A stretch of 54,066 nucleotides of DNA from Jaenimonas drosophilae. Lineage: Eukaryota; Euglenozoa; Kinetoplastea; Trypanosomatida; Trypanosomatidae. Positions 31,655 through 43,000 of this stretch are shown in pieces; within the stretch, counting starts at the first letter, position 1; every line of letters begins with the position of its first letter. The notes under the pieces were generated by a model. That model searched no databases. It saw only the letters and a program-made list of their open reading frames with translations, and was not told the DNA's origin. Location of the stretch: assembly GCA_030849065.1 (NCBI GenBank), contig JASAON010001553.1, positions 1 through 54,066 on the forward strand, in the 5' to 3' direction. Made by a program: the position numbers and the translations under genes.

Positions 31655-32032
31655 ATGGGCTGCGGAGGTTCGACGCCAGAGTACCCGGAGGCCCCGGAGG
31701 AGACGAACCCCATTGCGGAAGAGGCAGCACCGGTTGTCCGCACCGGCTTGCCGAGTGATGTAGATGAGGACGATGCCTCTGTGGTGTCTCTCCCGATGCC
31801 TGATGCGGTGCGCTGTCGGCAGATGGACTTCAGCGATCCGGAATTAGTGGCTGTGCAAGGACCCAAGGACACGGATGATTTGCGTAGACCTGCTGCACGT
31901 CTGGCACTGGCGCTGGATGAGCGTGATGATGAGGCTGAGATTCCTGGTGGCCGTCAGATTGGCATGACGGAGCAGATCGCCTTGATGGGACTCCGGACTA
32001 ACTTCTTGGCTCCGTACGAGGAGGCTCAATGA
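31655..32032 (+). CDS. Small MGCG protein 2: dual acylation signal
   Basis: A 125-residue acidic protein starting MGCGGSTPEYPEAPEE. Gly2, Cys3 and Ser6 give the myristoylation plus palmitoylation signature. The core MPDAVRCRQMDFSDPELV...DDLRRPAARLALALDERDDEAEIPG matches the layout of the protein at 30546-30947, with the same order of conserved PD, R, RP, RL and G positions. It ends in LRTNFLAPYEEAQ. The codons before the ATG (from 31586) are open only through TTG and are cut off by the splice acceptor. Likely peripheral membrane location; partners unknown. Confidence 0.75.
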   Translation: MGCGGSTPEYPEAPEETNPIAEEAAPVVRTGLPSDVDEDDASVVSLPMPDAVRCRQMDFSDPELVAVQGPKDTDDLRRPAARLALALDERDDEAEIPGGRQIGMTEQIALMGLRTNFLAPYEEAQ

Positions 32033-32488
32033 TTTGGCCACACACATGAGGGGGGGGGGCACCTTCCGTTCTTCCCCTCTAACTACATCATAGACTAGCC
32101 CTACTAAGAGGGGCCAGCACACCGCAACGCACACACTTCTCATGCCTGTGGGACATGGACATGGTATACCCACGATGGTTGAAGTGGTTGCCTTGATTCC
32201 CACCAAGTAGATCCAAGAATACAATAGTTGCGGCTGTCTCGCGTGTCTCTTCAATGGCCACCATCATGTTGCAATCTTGTTCTTCTTACCAACCAATGAA
32301 GAATACCTTTTTTTCTTTTCATCCATTCTGCTTTTGATTGCTACACATCTTACCAGCTACGACGGCTCATTGTCGTGCCCACCGCCCCACTCACAGAGAT
32401 TCTTTGTAGTTGTTAGGGTGGGGTTCTTCATCTGAATCTGGGACAACACACACACACACACACAGATACAAAATCGCCAGGATAGACA
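32033..32488. other. Intergenic stretch with (CA)n
   Basis: No gene. A pyrimidine tract at about 32310-32338 and an AG at 32355-32356 could serve the next gene. A (CA)n run at 32446-32464 lies in its predicted leader. Confidence 0.55.
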
Positions 32489-35400
32489 ATGGAGGGTCTC
32501 GTTGGTGAGATTGTGGAGCGTGGCATGGATCATACCACCACCTCCAGCACTGCGTCCGTTGGTCTCCGTCCAATTCAGGCAGTGGTGGGACAGGCCTTCC
32601 CTGTGCCACAAAAAACACGCGTCTACCGCAGACGTGTTGCTGGCACAGCATCTTCTTCATCAACGGCCCCGCACACAGCGACGGCGATTAGTGGGACCTC
32701 TGCCCACGTTCAGCCCGACGACCCGCAGCAGCGTCCTCCTGACGGAGCGGCCGGGGCACTTGGATCGGCCTACGTCCTCCCACGCGATGGCCAGACCCCG
32801 GTGATGCGTGTTGGCACCTCCACCCAAGATGAGCCAAAGCAGTGGAGTGTCGGGGACTTCACGCGTCTCTTCCGTGGCCACTACCACAGCCCACTTCCAT
32901 CAGCAGAGGAGCTGAGCTATGTACGTCTTGTGGTGGCCGATGTTGGCCCGGGCGCGGAGACCGCCAAGACCACAGAGGAGGATCGCCCCACAGGGGAGGA
33001 CTTCTTCGATGCCTTGGTGCATTGCCTCCACAGCCGCGTTCGACGCCATCAGGACCTGGCAGTGATGGCCCTGTACGTCCACCTCTGCCACGACGCAACG
33101 GGTGCCCTGGCGGAGCGTTGTATTCACGGACCAGATTGCGCACCCTTCATGTTCCAGCTCATTCAGCTTCTCGCCTCGGCTGGACACCCCGTACGTGCCC
33201 ACACGGTGGCACTGTGTCTGGTGCTTTTGGGCACTGCCATCGGCGCCACACCCGCCAGTGCGGCGCCGGCGGCGGGTGATACGCTGGAGAGTCTCGCAGG
33301 GGAGATGGGGTGCCCTGCCGCTGATGCGGTGGAGGAGATGCCGTCGGAAGAGACCCCCCTCGTGGGTGTGGGCGGGCTTCGCGCGGAGCAGAATTTGGAT
33401 CTGCCCTTCGCAGAGCTGTCCGAGATGATGCGCGGACCGGATGCGATCTACGCCCTTGACAAGATGGGCTACACCGCCGTGGTGGTGGGGGCGATGGGGG
33501 TTGTGCTGCAGCCGCCCACGGAGAAGGAGGCGGGGCAGAGTGGCACTACAACGGTGCCTCCGGCCTGCTACGCACAGCTTCTTGCCCGCCTTCTCTTGTG
33601 TGGCGGAGTGGGCGTCTCGTCGCCCTCCATTTGTGTTGCACTGACACAAGTAGATGCCTGGATGGAGTGGGCGGAGTCGGAGCTCACGAGCCTTGTCCTG
33701 GGAGAGCGTAGGCTGGTGGAGGTGGTGGATCTGCTGCAGCTTCTTCGTCGTCTCCTCCATGTCCCAGCGGCACAGAAGCGTTTTCTTCGTGGCAGTACTC
33801 GTCGGTATGAGACGATGGAGCTCGTGGTGGCCTACCTCTGCACCTACCGAGTGGAGGAAGTGCAGGAGGTCCGTGAGGTTGTGGCCATCACCAGTGGCAT
33901 GCTTCTGCTGCGAGAGTTGGTGCGTTTGGGCCATGGGGTGAGCTTGCTGCGCGATGCGTCCGACACCGTCCTTGGTGATGGGCTGAAGGTTGGGGCGGCT
34001 CTCGCACTGGAGTTCTACGCGCTGCATCTCGGTGCCACACGTCAGCGAAGTTCGGACAAGGTGGACGATGGCCTTCATGACAGGAGTACACTCATGTTTC
34101 TGCAAGATGCTGCACGCGTTGCGGTGCGTGAGTGCTCCTCAGAAAGTCCCTCCAGCTCCACAGTGCTCCCTCCTCCCGCATCTCCGGCCTCCGCCGAGGC
34201 TGAGCTGGCCCAGTCCCTCCTTCATCAGGTGGCACGACTGGCCAACACGCACTTCCTCGCCACCTACCTCCGCGTCTTTGCCACATTCCCTAACGGGTCC
34301 TTAAGCCTCGCTGGAACTGCCGTGGATACGCAACACGTACTCCAAAAGATGCTAAGTCGTGCCGTACTCACCCCCGATGCCCTCGCCACCTCCTTTCGGC
34401 GGCTGCGCGTGCCCAGCCAACCTGCGCTGCCTCCCTCCATCTCACTCCTGCTGGAGGCCACGGCGCTTCGGCAGGTGGCGCGATCTGTTGGGCTCGTCTC
34501 GACCACGACCAAGGTGGCTGCGACCACCAATGATGATGATGGTGGCTCGAGTACATCACGAGGTGTGTGGGATCAGCTGTCGGTGAGTTCCGCCCAGCTG
34601 CACGCAAACCTTCGATTGGCATCGTCCGTGGCCTCGGTCTGTCTGGCTGTGCCACGGGAGCCCATTTGTGGCTACGCCGCCGCACTGGCGTCTGCCTTTG
34701 ACGATGCATGTTTGGGCATCCGCGATGATGTTCCACGGCGCCTGCAGTCGGATGAGTTGTGCTCCATGGTGGAGGTGCTCGGACTGCTCGAGCTTGGCGG
34801 AGCTGCTGGCAAAACCACCAAGGAAGAAGACGAGGCCAACCCATGCCGTGAGGTATCCGGAGCGAGCTACACTCGCCAGCTTCAGCTGTCTTCGGTCTTT
34901 CTTCTGCATGGCATGGCCATGACGAAGCAGTGCCTGGATGCCTCTCCACGTGTACTTGCCGGGCTAATGCGAGCCATGGGTGAAGCCCCGCCGTCCGCCA
35001 CGCTGGATGAGCTCGTGGAGCTGTTGTCCGCTGAGAATCCCACTGGCCCCTTCATGTGGGGCCAATCTCTTCTTCGTGGTGTGGCGATGGCGGTTCCTTC
35101 AGGACCTACCCCTGCCCGTGGCTTGCCCGCATCCTGGGCACTCCAGCCACTCCTCGACGAGGAGGTTGTGGAGAAGACGGGGTGGGCACGTTGGCTCACA
35201 CGGTGTCTTGGCCTTCATGCGAGGGTGAAGCACTTGTGGGGGTGGGAGGGCATCCTCAGTCATGTTCTCTTGTGGAGCGTGGCGCACCGCAGCAGTGCAT
35301 CTATGCAGGCTGCCCAATGTGCCCTGGGCGACCTGCTCGTGGCATTGGGCCACATGTTGATGGAGCAGGGCAGCTTCTCCGCCGCTGCGTCGGAAACTTT

Positions 35401-36013
35401 GGGCATCCCCTTGGCAAGCGCCGCCGCCGCTCATACAGAGGAAGCACTGCCACTCACCAGCTTCGCCGTCCTGTGTCTCGTGGCGTGCCATGCACAACCG
35501 GCAACGTCCTTGGCAGCACTGGAGGTGCTGCTGCAGACCCCTCTCGTGGAGCCAAGGACGACGGCGACGGAAACAGCATTGCCAAGTAGTATGCTGGTCT
35601 GCCAGCACCTCCTTCAATGGGGGCGCACGGGTGAGGCACGTCGCCCTGGTAGTGCCAGCACACCCATCAGCATGGATTCTGCACCGTCGTGGTCGCTGGA
35701 CGAGATTGTGCAACTGCTTCAGCTCATGGCGCCATGCGTGCATCGCCATGACGGCTTAGCCCCAACCGTCCCTCCACAAGAATCTTCTCTGCCACGCGAT
35801 GATGAGCCAGCAACTGCCGCGGCACCTCTGCCTTGCTCAGCGGAGACGATGATCTGGGCTGCTGCGAGTGGTGTCTTGCGGCGCTACCTCCACCTGCGCT
35901 TTGCCAAACGTGGCGTGTGCCACCTCAGCCTCATGGAGAGGCAGGTTCTGCGCGAGACGCTGGAGGAGCTCAGCATCTTCCCAACCTTTCTCTGGTCAGT
36001 GGTGCAACCCTGA
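32489..36013 (+). CDS. Large helical protein of unknown function
   Basis: A 1174-residue protein, rich in Leu, Ala, Val and Glu, with no transmembrane spans I can see. Residues 1-110 are low-complexity Ser/Thr/Pro. From about 110 on there is a series of amphipathic helices with the spacing of ARM/HEAT-like repeats, for example DFFDALVHCLHSRVRRHQDL, RLVEVVDLLQLLRRLLHV and VREVVAITSGMLLLRELVRL. Ser-rich inserts break the solenoid at about 545-575 and 675-690. No named domain is recognised. It may act as a scaffold. Its neighbours are membrane-anchored and C2 proteins, which gives no firm clue. GC content is high, like the genes to its right. Start: first ATG after a CA-rich leader. Confidence 0.75.
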   Translation: MEGLVGEIVERGMDHTTTSSTASVGLRPIQAVVGQAFPVPQKTRVYRRRVAGTASSSSTAPHTATAISGTSAHVQPDDPQQRPPDGAAGALGSAYVLPRDGQTPVMRVGTSTQDEPKQWSVGDFTRLFRGHYHSPLPSAEELSYVRLVVADVGPGAETAKTTEEDRPTGEDFFDALVHCLHSRVRRHQDLAVMALYVHLCHDATGALAERCIHGPDCAPFMFQLIQLLASAGHPVRAHTVALCLVLLGTAIGATPASAAPAAGDTLESLAGEMGCPAADAVEEMPSEETPLVGVGGLRAEQNLDLPFAELSEMMRGPDAIYALDKMGYTAVVVGAMGVVLQPPTEKEAGQSGTTTVPPACYAQLLARLLLCGGVGVSSPSICVALTQVDAWMEWAESELTSLVLGERRLVEVVDLLQLLRRLLHVPAAQKRFLRGSTRRYETMELVVAYLCTYRVEEVQEVREVVAITSGMLLLRELVRLGHGVSLLRDASDTVLGDGLKVGAALALEFYALHLGATRQRSSDKVDDGLHDRSTLMFLQDAARVAVRECSSESPSSSTVLPPPASPASAEAELAQSLLHQVARLANTHFLATYLRVFATFPNGSLSLAGTAVDTQHVLQKMLSRAVLTPDALATSFRRLRVPSQPALPPSISLLLEATALRQVARSVGLVSTTTKVAATTNDDDGGSSTSRGVWDQLSVSSAQLHANLRLASSVASVCLAVPREPICGYAAALASAFDDACLGIRDDVPRRLQSDELCSMVEVLGLLELGGAAGKTTKEEDEANPCREVSGASYTRQLQLSSVFLLHGMAMTKQCLDASPRVLAGLMRAMGEAPPSATLDELVELLSAENPTGPFMWGQSLLRGVAMAVPSGPTPARGLPASWALQPLLDEEVVEKTGWARWLTRCLGLHARVKHLWGWEGILSHVLLWSVAHRSSASMQAAQCALGDLLVALGHMLMEQGSFSAAASETLGIPLASAAAAHTEEALPLTSFAVLCLVACHAQPATSLAALEVLLQTPLVEPRTTATETALPSSMLVCQHLLQWGRTGEARRPGSASTPISMDSAPSWSLDEIVQLLQLMAPCVHRHDGLAPTVPPQESSLPRDDEPATAAAPLPCSAETMIWAAASGVLRRYLHLRFAKRGVCHLSLMERQVLRETLEELSIFPTFLWSVVQP

Positions 36014-37095
36014 TTCAGTTTCAAGAAAACAACAACAACAACAACATTCCTCTACCACACTACTAAGGTTATTGTGTGTGTGTGTGTAGTAGTAGTGTGC
36101 TCACCTCATCAATGGTCCTCGCACCACATACGTATACGTACTCCATCGTTGCTATTCCATCTTGTGTTCTGCATGACCTCATCCTGATGATCCTACTCAA
36201 CCGCTGCTGCACATTATTCACTTCTTCTTCTTCTTCTTCTTCTTCTTTATTCACAGAGGTCTAGTGAAGCTACCCTTCTCTGCACCTCTCTCTTTCTGTT
36301 AGGCGACGACTTCGAAGGTCTGTCGTTTGTTGCCATTGTTGTTGTTGTTGTTCTGTTTGCACAAGCAGCGCACTTAGGCATAGTACCTCCCACACTTCGA
36401 TTTTCTTCTCCACTGTTCTCTCCCCCCCCTTCAATCTGCCCACCACCTCTGCGCGCAGACAACGCAGCAGGACCGTGTGGGCTGGAGTATTCTCTCATAC
36501 ATCCTCAACGGCCCAGGGACTAACGCGGACACCCCCCCCCACCACACACACAAACGCACACACACAACCCTACCAGTATCAGCACTACTAGCCAATACAT
36601 TTATACCTCCTTTTCATCTTTTTCGTTTTGTTTCTTGTTCTTGTTGTTGTTGTTGTTGTTGTTGTTGACTTGGGCACCACACAGTTCGCATTGTGAAACG
36701 CGTTCTGTTGTGGCCTGTCTTGCTCCCGCCTCCACCCCTATCGTGCCTGCGAGGACGGCTATCAATTTCTTGGACAACCAGACAAGGACCCACACACACA
36801 CCCCCTTCACTCCCACCCTCTCCGCATACCGCGAGTGGTTAACGTGAATACATTTTCTGTTTTGTGTTTTCCTCCCACACGGCCGCGTGCGCACACTCTC
36901 TCTCTCACACACACACAGAGATACACACATACCTACTCATCTTTTGTTGCGTGCACACGCAAGCCACACACATACATTGACCAACATTGCCGTCCCGAGG
37001 ACGTTGTTCCGTCTCTTCGTGCCTTCTCTCCCTCCTACTCACCACCACAACTTCGACGAACGAGCACAATTGAGTGCGTGTGCACGGGTTTGTTA
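36014..37095. other. Intergenic stretch with several microsatellites
   Basis: No gene. Runs: (AAC)n 36028-36045, (CTT)n 36221-36247, (GTT)n 36337-36352 and 36641-36667, CA-rich 36541-36566 and 36906-36930. The frame of the next gene is open from 36835, but codons 36835-37095 are derived from CA repeats and lie ahead of a better ATG. Confidence 0.6.
36641..36667 (+). repeat. (TTG)n microsatellite
   Basis: About nine TTG units in the intergenic region. Confidence 0.9.
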
Positions 37096-40000
37096 ATGGA
37101 ACCGCACTCCACGATGTTGCCCTCTACCACGGCCAAGCGCCGTTCCCTCGTCCCTGAGACTGGGCCAACCTACTGCGAGGCCTCCATCACCGAGGTCCGT
37201 GGGGAGTTCCTCCTCGCCGCCGGCGAGGGCTGCTACACCTACGTCCAGATCCAATATGGCGGCCTCAGCATCTTCACCCCGTTCGCCTCCACCCCGCGGG
37301 TGTCTCTCGGCCTCCCCACCCGCGGGCGTACCGCCGCCTCCTTCGACCCGCAGTTCCCCAACCCGGTCTGGCCCAACCTCGGCACACGCTGCCCCTTTTA
37401 CTGGCAGGCCGACCACCTCTCCCTCCCTGCGGTGGAGTTCACCGTCTGGGCACGCCCCAAGGCCCTCGTGGAGACCTACCGCGCCAGGGTGAAGAAGAAG
37501 AAGCTGGCCATCCAGCAGCTGCTGGAGTCGTCGAGCTCCAGCTCCAGCCGCAGTGCCTCGTCTTCCTCTGCCAGTGGTGGTGGGGATGATGGCTCATCCA
37601 GTGAGAGCAGCCACAACGCCTCGCTGGGCCGCCAACAGACGGCGTGGGTGGACTTGTCTGGGATGCCCTCCACGGTAGCACCTGCCCAACCACCAACACG
37701 GGCGGCTGCGGTAGACCCAATTGCCGACCATGCCGTCATGCCGGAAGAGGGCGACCGCTTTGTGGGATACGCACGTGTGCGTCTTGAGGTGGGCATGCTG
37801 AGTCAGCCACAGGTGATGGTCCGTCTTGGTACACGTGGTCCGGCCGATGAGTCCCTGCTTCGTCAGCATGGCACCCTCGGCTCCCTCTCTTTTGTGCTGC
37901 GACCTTCCTCCTCCTCCTCTTCCTCTTCGTCCCCACGGGCAGGGCAGACACGGGCGGCGTCTGCACCTGCCACCACAGCACGCCCTGACGGAAGGAGCAT
38001 CCGTGCTGCACCACAGCTCACGAAGCCCATTCCCCGCCCCCGCCTCCCCGACGCCGCCACGGCCCTTCGCCTGGCGGCCCTCCTCCGTCGTGGCGGGGAT
38101 GGGGTGGCCAAGGGTGGTGGCCGCTCTCTCCGCCTCGGAGGTGGCCCAGTCTGCACCTTGCGCGGCCTCAGCTTCCAGCCGTTGTCGGCGGTGCTGAGCT
38201 CCACCTCCCTCACCTTTCTTCGTGAATGGCAGCGACGGAAGCTGGAGAAGCAGCAGACTCGCCAAACCGCCGTGGACCTGCTTCACCCCATCGCCCAGGA
38301 GGAGTGGCGACGTGCGCGGCAGCAGCAGCATCAGACGCGGGAGCAGGGCCTCCTCATGGGCCGCACCTTCTTCCAGGATGAGGTGGAGTCCGCCCTGCAA
38401 GGTCCCAACCTGAGTGGGGGAGGTGTGCCGCTCGTGGCCAAGCAAAGCCGTCTTCAGCTGACCATCATCTCCTCGACCGATGAATCATCCCTCCATGATG
38501 GGATCTGGTGGTCCTCCCCGTGGACGACCTGCACCGAAATTGGCGCGGAGCCCTCCCGCAAGGCCATGTGGAAGCGCCATCTCCGCCGCAAGCGTGCCTT
38601 CATGGATCTTCTCTGCCCCCCATCATTCAACGCCACCAACAACAACCCCGATGGGATAATGAGCAGTGGCGTACAGTCGTCCGAGGCAGCAAGCCACCAC
38701 CGACGCCATCGTCGGGGGCCTTCCCGGCCCGAGACCCTCGGCGACCGCTTTGTTTTCTGCCTCCCCCAGATGGAGCTGACGGAGTCGGACCTCATCTCCA
38801 TGTCTTGCATCGTCTCCACCCTCCCCACCATCTCACCCGAGTCTGGGGAGGTGCTTCGCCAGACCTCTTCCCCGGCAGAGATGGTGCGTCCGCAGCCCAC
38901 ATGCTGCGCGGTGGGTCCGTTGCGCTGTGTGTCGGAGGAAGCCATCCAGGTGGATGCTGCGGGTACTCTGACCCTGGTGGCACCCTGCTTCGCCCGCAAC
39001 CCAGACAGAGCGAAGACGGAGGATGCTGGGCCACTCACGGACGGCGACCGTGGGTGTGGGCCCTTTGAGGCCTGTGGGTGGCTCACGTGGACCCTCGAGC
39101 CCTCGCCGGGCTTTGATACGGAGGAGCTCTTCCGTCGGTTGCAGGACCGTCCTGCGGCAGACACCATCACCATGGACGAGGATGCGTTGAGGCCCTCCTC
39201 CACCATGACGACCGACGTCCCGCCGTCCTTCACGGGGCACTTCCGCGCCGCCGCCCCGGAGAGCGAGCGTGGGCGCTGCCCATCGCGTCTGGATAGCCAC
39301 AGCCGCAGCACCGCTGCCCCGCCCGCGATGGACGACGCATCCTCTGGCTGCGGGGCGTGTCTGGTGCCACCCCCAACGGGTGGATGTGTGCTGCAGGTGT
39401 CGGAGGTACGCATCCCTGAGGAGCTGTGGATGATGGCGGCGGCGGCAGCTCCCTCATCATCTTCCCCACTGGAGCCCCCGACGCTCCGGCTGATTGCCAC
39501 GCTGGACCAGCCTGGGCCGCGAACGGAGCTCTTCAGCATGGTGGCTGACGCGGTGGAGCTGGTGGAGTCGGTGTGGGTCGCCCACTGGGGCTCCTGCATT
39601 TATGTGCTGGAGCAGTGCGGGCCGCGGGTCGAGGCTGTCGTGGTGGAGGTTCATTGTGGTGCCGCATCGTCTGCGACCCCCGACACCTGTCTGGGGCGCT
39701 ACCGCCACGACTACTTCAGCCTCCCCTTTGTTGGGGGAGGCACTGTTGCCATGACGATGCCAGACATCTTGCTGGCAGGGACCACCACCACCACCACCGC
39801 CACCACCATGTCGGCGACGATGTCTTTGCGATGGAACACCTCCCCCGAGGCGAAGCAGCGGCAAGTGATCCACGAGCTCCAACAACGCACGGACCAACCG
39901 CCTGCCCAGCTGGCGGCCCTGCTGGCCTCGCAGCAGCCACTAGCACCAGAGCTGCGACGTCGTCCGTCCTCGTTGGAGGCTCCTAGCCGCCTCACAGGGG

Positions 40001-43000
40001 ACGAGAACGTGGACGAGAACCACCTGGACCAGCACAACGTGCAGGAACCGAGCGCCATCCCGCAACCTCCCCAAAACGCTCCAGCTTCCACCTCTTTATC
40101 CCCCTTCCGCTTGCGGTGGGCCTCTGCAGTTGCAGCTCCGCAGGTGGTCAGCCCCTCACCGGTGGCAACAACAACATCCGAGGTGGTGGGCGATGACTCC
40201 ATCACCTTGCGGGTGCAGCTTCTGGCGCTCATCCACGCCGTCGCCATCTCCCCCAAGTGGGGCCGGACCCTCACTCCCTACGTGGTGCTTCAGGTGGGGC
40301 AGGTGGAGGAGGACAACCACAGCCTCTGCGCCGTGCCAATTCGGCTGCGGGCACCGCCGCACCGGGCCTCGATGTTGGCGGGCGCGGTGCCGATGGAGGA
40401 TGGGCTGACCGCGGCGGCGGATGCCGCCATCCTCTCACTGGGCTGCAGTACATCAAGCGAGGGAGGTGATGAGCTCTCTCCGATGAGCCTCACGGCTGAC
40501 TTCGTACTTCCGACCCCAATGGCCGCCCCGCCAGTGGTGCGGGTGGAGGTGCGGGAGGTCCACAGCCACGCCGTGTTTGGGGTGGCCAGCGTGGCCGCCC
40601 CCGACGCGTCCTCGTGGCAGACAACTGGGGTGGCCAAGACAGAGGTGCTCCAGCTGCAGCCACCGCCGACCAAGGAGGGGCAGACGGAGGAGCCCTCCGG
40701 GGTGGTTGTGGGGGAGCTCCTCCTGCGCATGTCGTGGGTGAAGAAGGCGACCAAGGCGACGGACGTGCCAGGGACGACGACGGGGCCAACAGCAACAACA
40801 ACAACAACAACAACAGGTCGTCCACGTGAGGTGCGTCTTCGTATTCTGGGGGCAACCGCCCTGCACCTCCCCAACACCATCAAGGAGGTCCTTCCCAATT
40901 GCTACCTCGTGGCCTCCTTTCCCACGTCCGACCCTAACATGCCCCGGCGCATTCACCGCAGCTCCATGATTGTAGGTAGTACCTCCCCACTTTGGTTCCT
41001 TCAGCTGCCACAGATGATCCTCCACGAGGGGACGGAGGAGTCGCTGGAGCTGCGCGTCATCCACGCTTTCCGCAACGACAGCGGAGAGGCGGATGAGGTC
41101 TGCGTCGGAGTGGCGTCCTTGGCCCTCCAGCAGCTCCTGCGTGAGGTGGGCCCACCCCTGCGCCAACGGGCATGGCGGTGGGGCACCTTGCCCAGCGCGG
41201 TCTTAAATGCAGCGGCACGACGACACAAGCTGGAGCTCCATCCCCCTCCCGAGGGCCCGACGATGCAGCAGCATCAGCAGGAGAAACCCTGTGGGGCCGT
41301 AGCAGTGGAGTGGGAGGTGGAGGATCCCGACACACACTCGCGCTCGCCCGCACCACATGTGCTGGAGTTCTACGTGGAGTCTGCCGAGGCCCTCGCCATC
41401 ACGATCCCTTGCGTGGAGCCATCCAAGGTGGTGGCCGCCCCTCCCCGGGTGGCGGTGGCAGCCTTTGTGGAGGAGCTTGGCCCGGCCGAAGTGTCCCCGA
41501 CGGAGGTCCTACGCACCCGCCCTGCCTCTGCCGGCGCGAGCACGCATCAGCGCATCAGCGCGGAGCTTGTGGGGGATGGGGATGGATCGAGCGGGTCCGC
41601 CTCCTCTGCCTACTTTAGCCATCGTGGCTCACCGACACGCTTTCGGGTGGACCTGCCGTCAGGCGGAGCTCATCACCTCCACCTGCAGCTCTGGGCTACG
41701 CTACCATGCCAGCCATCTAGCGCCCGTGAAACTGGCATGGTGCCGCCCACGGACAACGCAAACGCCAAGATGATGGCCATGCCAACCAACACGACGACGA
41801 CCCAATCCGCCCTCGACGCCGTGAGTGTTTTCCTTGGCGAAGCAACCATCAATACCTGCGTCGTGGCCGACCCCGCCATGTCCGCCATGCAGGAGCCACG
41901 ACGCTTCGAGCTAACCCTACTTCCCCGTCGTGATCCACGCCATTCTGCCCGCGATATTCAGCGCGCCAATGCCTACCCGCGAGGTCTTGGCCGGCTTGTG
42001 GTTGGGATGGGCCTGTACTCCGGCTCCACCTACGCGGTGCGCCAGCGCCAGTTGCTGGAGCTCCACGGCCTGGGCTACCGCTTGGAGCTGGAGGTGGTGG
42101 AGTCCAGCGGCCTGCGTGCGGAGAGCCAGTCCTACCGCCTCAGCCTCACGTGTGCGGAGAACCCGGCCCTGTCGTGCCAGTCGTCCATCGTGGAGGGCCC
42201 CAACCCCGTCTTTGGCGGGCTCTGCCTCCCGCTGCAGTGTCCCACAGAGACGCTGGAGATTCGTTTGCTGCGGCAGCGGACGGAGTCTTCCACCTCCTCC
42301 ACCACCCACGCCAGGGAGGTGCTTGTGGGCGTGGCCACCTTGGTCGTGGAGGCCCCGACGATGATGATGCTTCCCGAAGACCCCGAAGAGGTTGGCGGCA
42401 GTGGCAACGACGTTGGTGGTGTGGGGCGGCAGGCGGCGGCGTTGGAGGCGCCGTCGTCGCCACGGAGGTTGTGGCTGACCCTAACCCGTTCCAGCACCTC
42501 CCCACGAGAGGACAGCAGCTCCATCACCACCCCACATGATCGACGTCTGCTGGTGCAGTGGCGGGTCAGCCGGGATCGGCCACGGAGTCGTCGGATCATG
42601 CCCGCCACAGGCATGGCGACGATGGCGCCGCCTGCCCCCGTCATGGGGGAGAAGCGGCTGAGCAGCAACACCCTCGTATCCAACCTCTCCGACGGAACGA
42701 GGGTGCCCCACCACAACCCATCCACCTCCACAGACATTTCGGTGAGTGCGCACCCACCACTACCAGAGGAGGCCGCTGCCATTCTCACAACGAGGACGAC
42801 CATGACGAAGACCGAAGATGCATCTCCTCCCCAAAAAGTCGCCTCTTCCACCCAGCACGCAACAGAGGCACCCACGTGTGTGCCACTGGCGATGCTGTGT
42901 GCCGCCACGGGCCAACGCCTCCTCTTTTGTGGGTCGGACCAAAGCACCGTGGAGGACGCCCTTCACTACGCCTTCACCGTCCTGAGCCTCGATGTCCATC

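Noticed and set aside
36835..37095. N-terminal 87-codon extension of the C2 protein
   Set aside because: His/Thr/Ser-rich from CA repeats; the C2-like sequence begins only after the ATG at 37096.
38454..39599. Open frame of 381 codons on -
   Set aside because: Antisense shadow of the multi-C2 gene; GC-rich genes open antisense frames.
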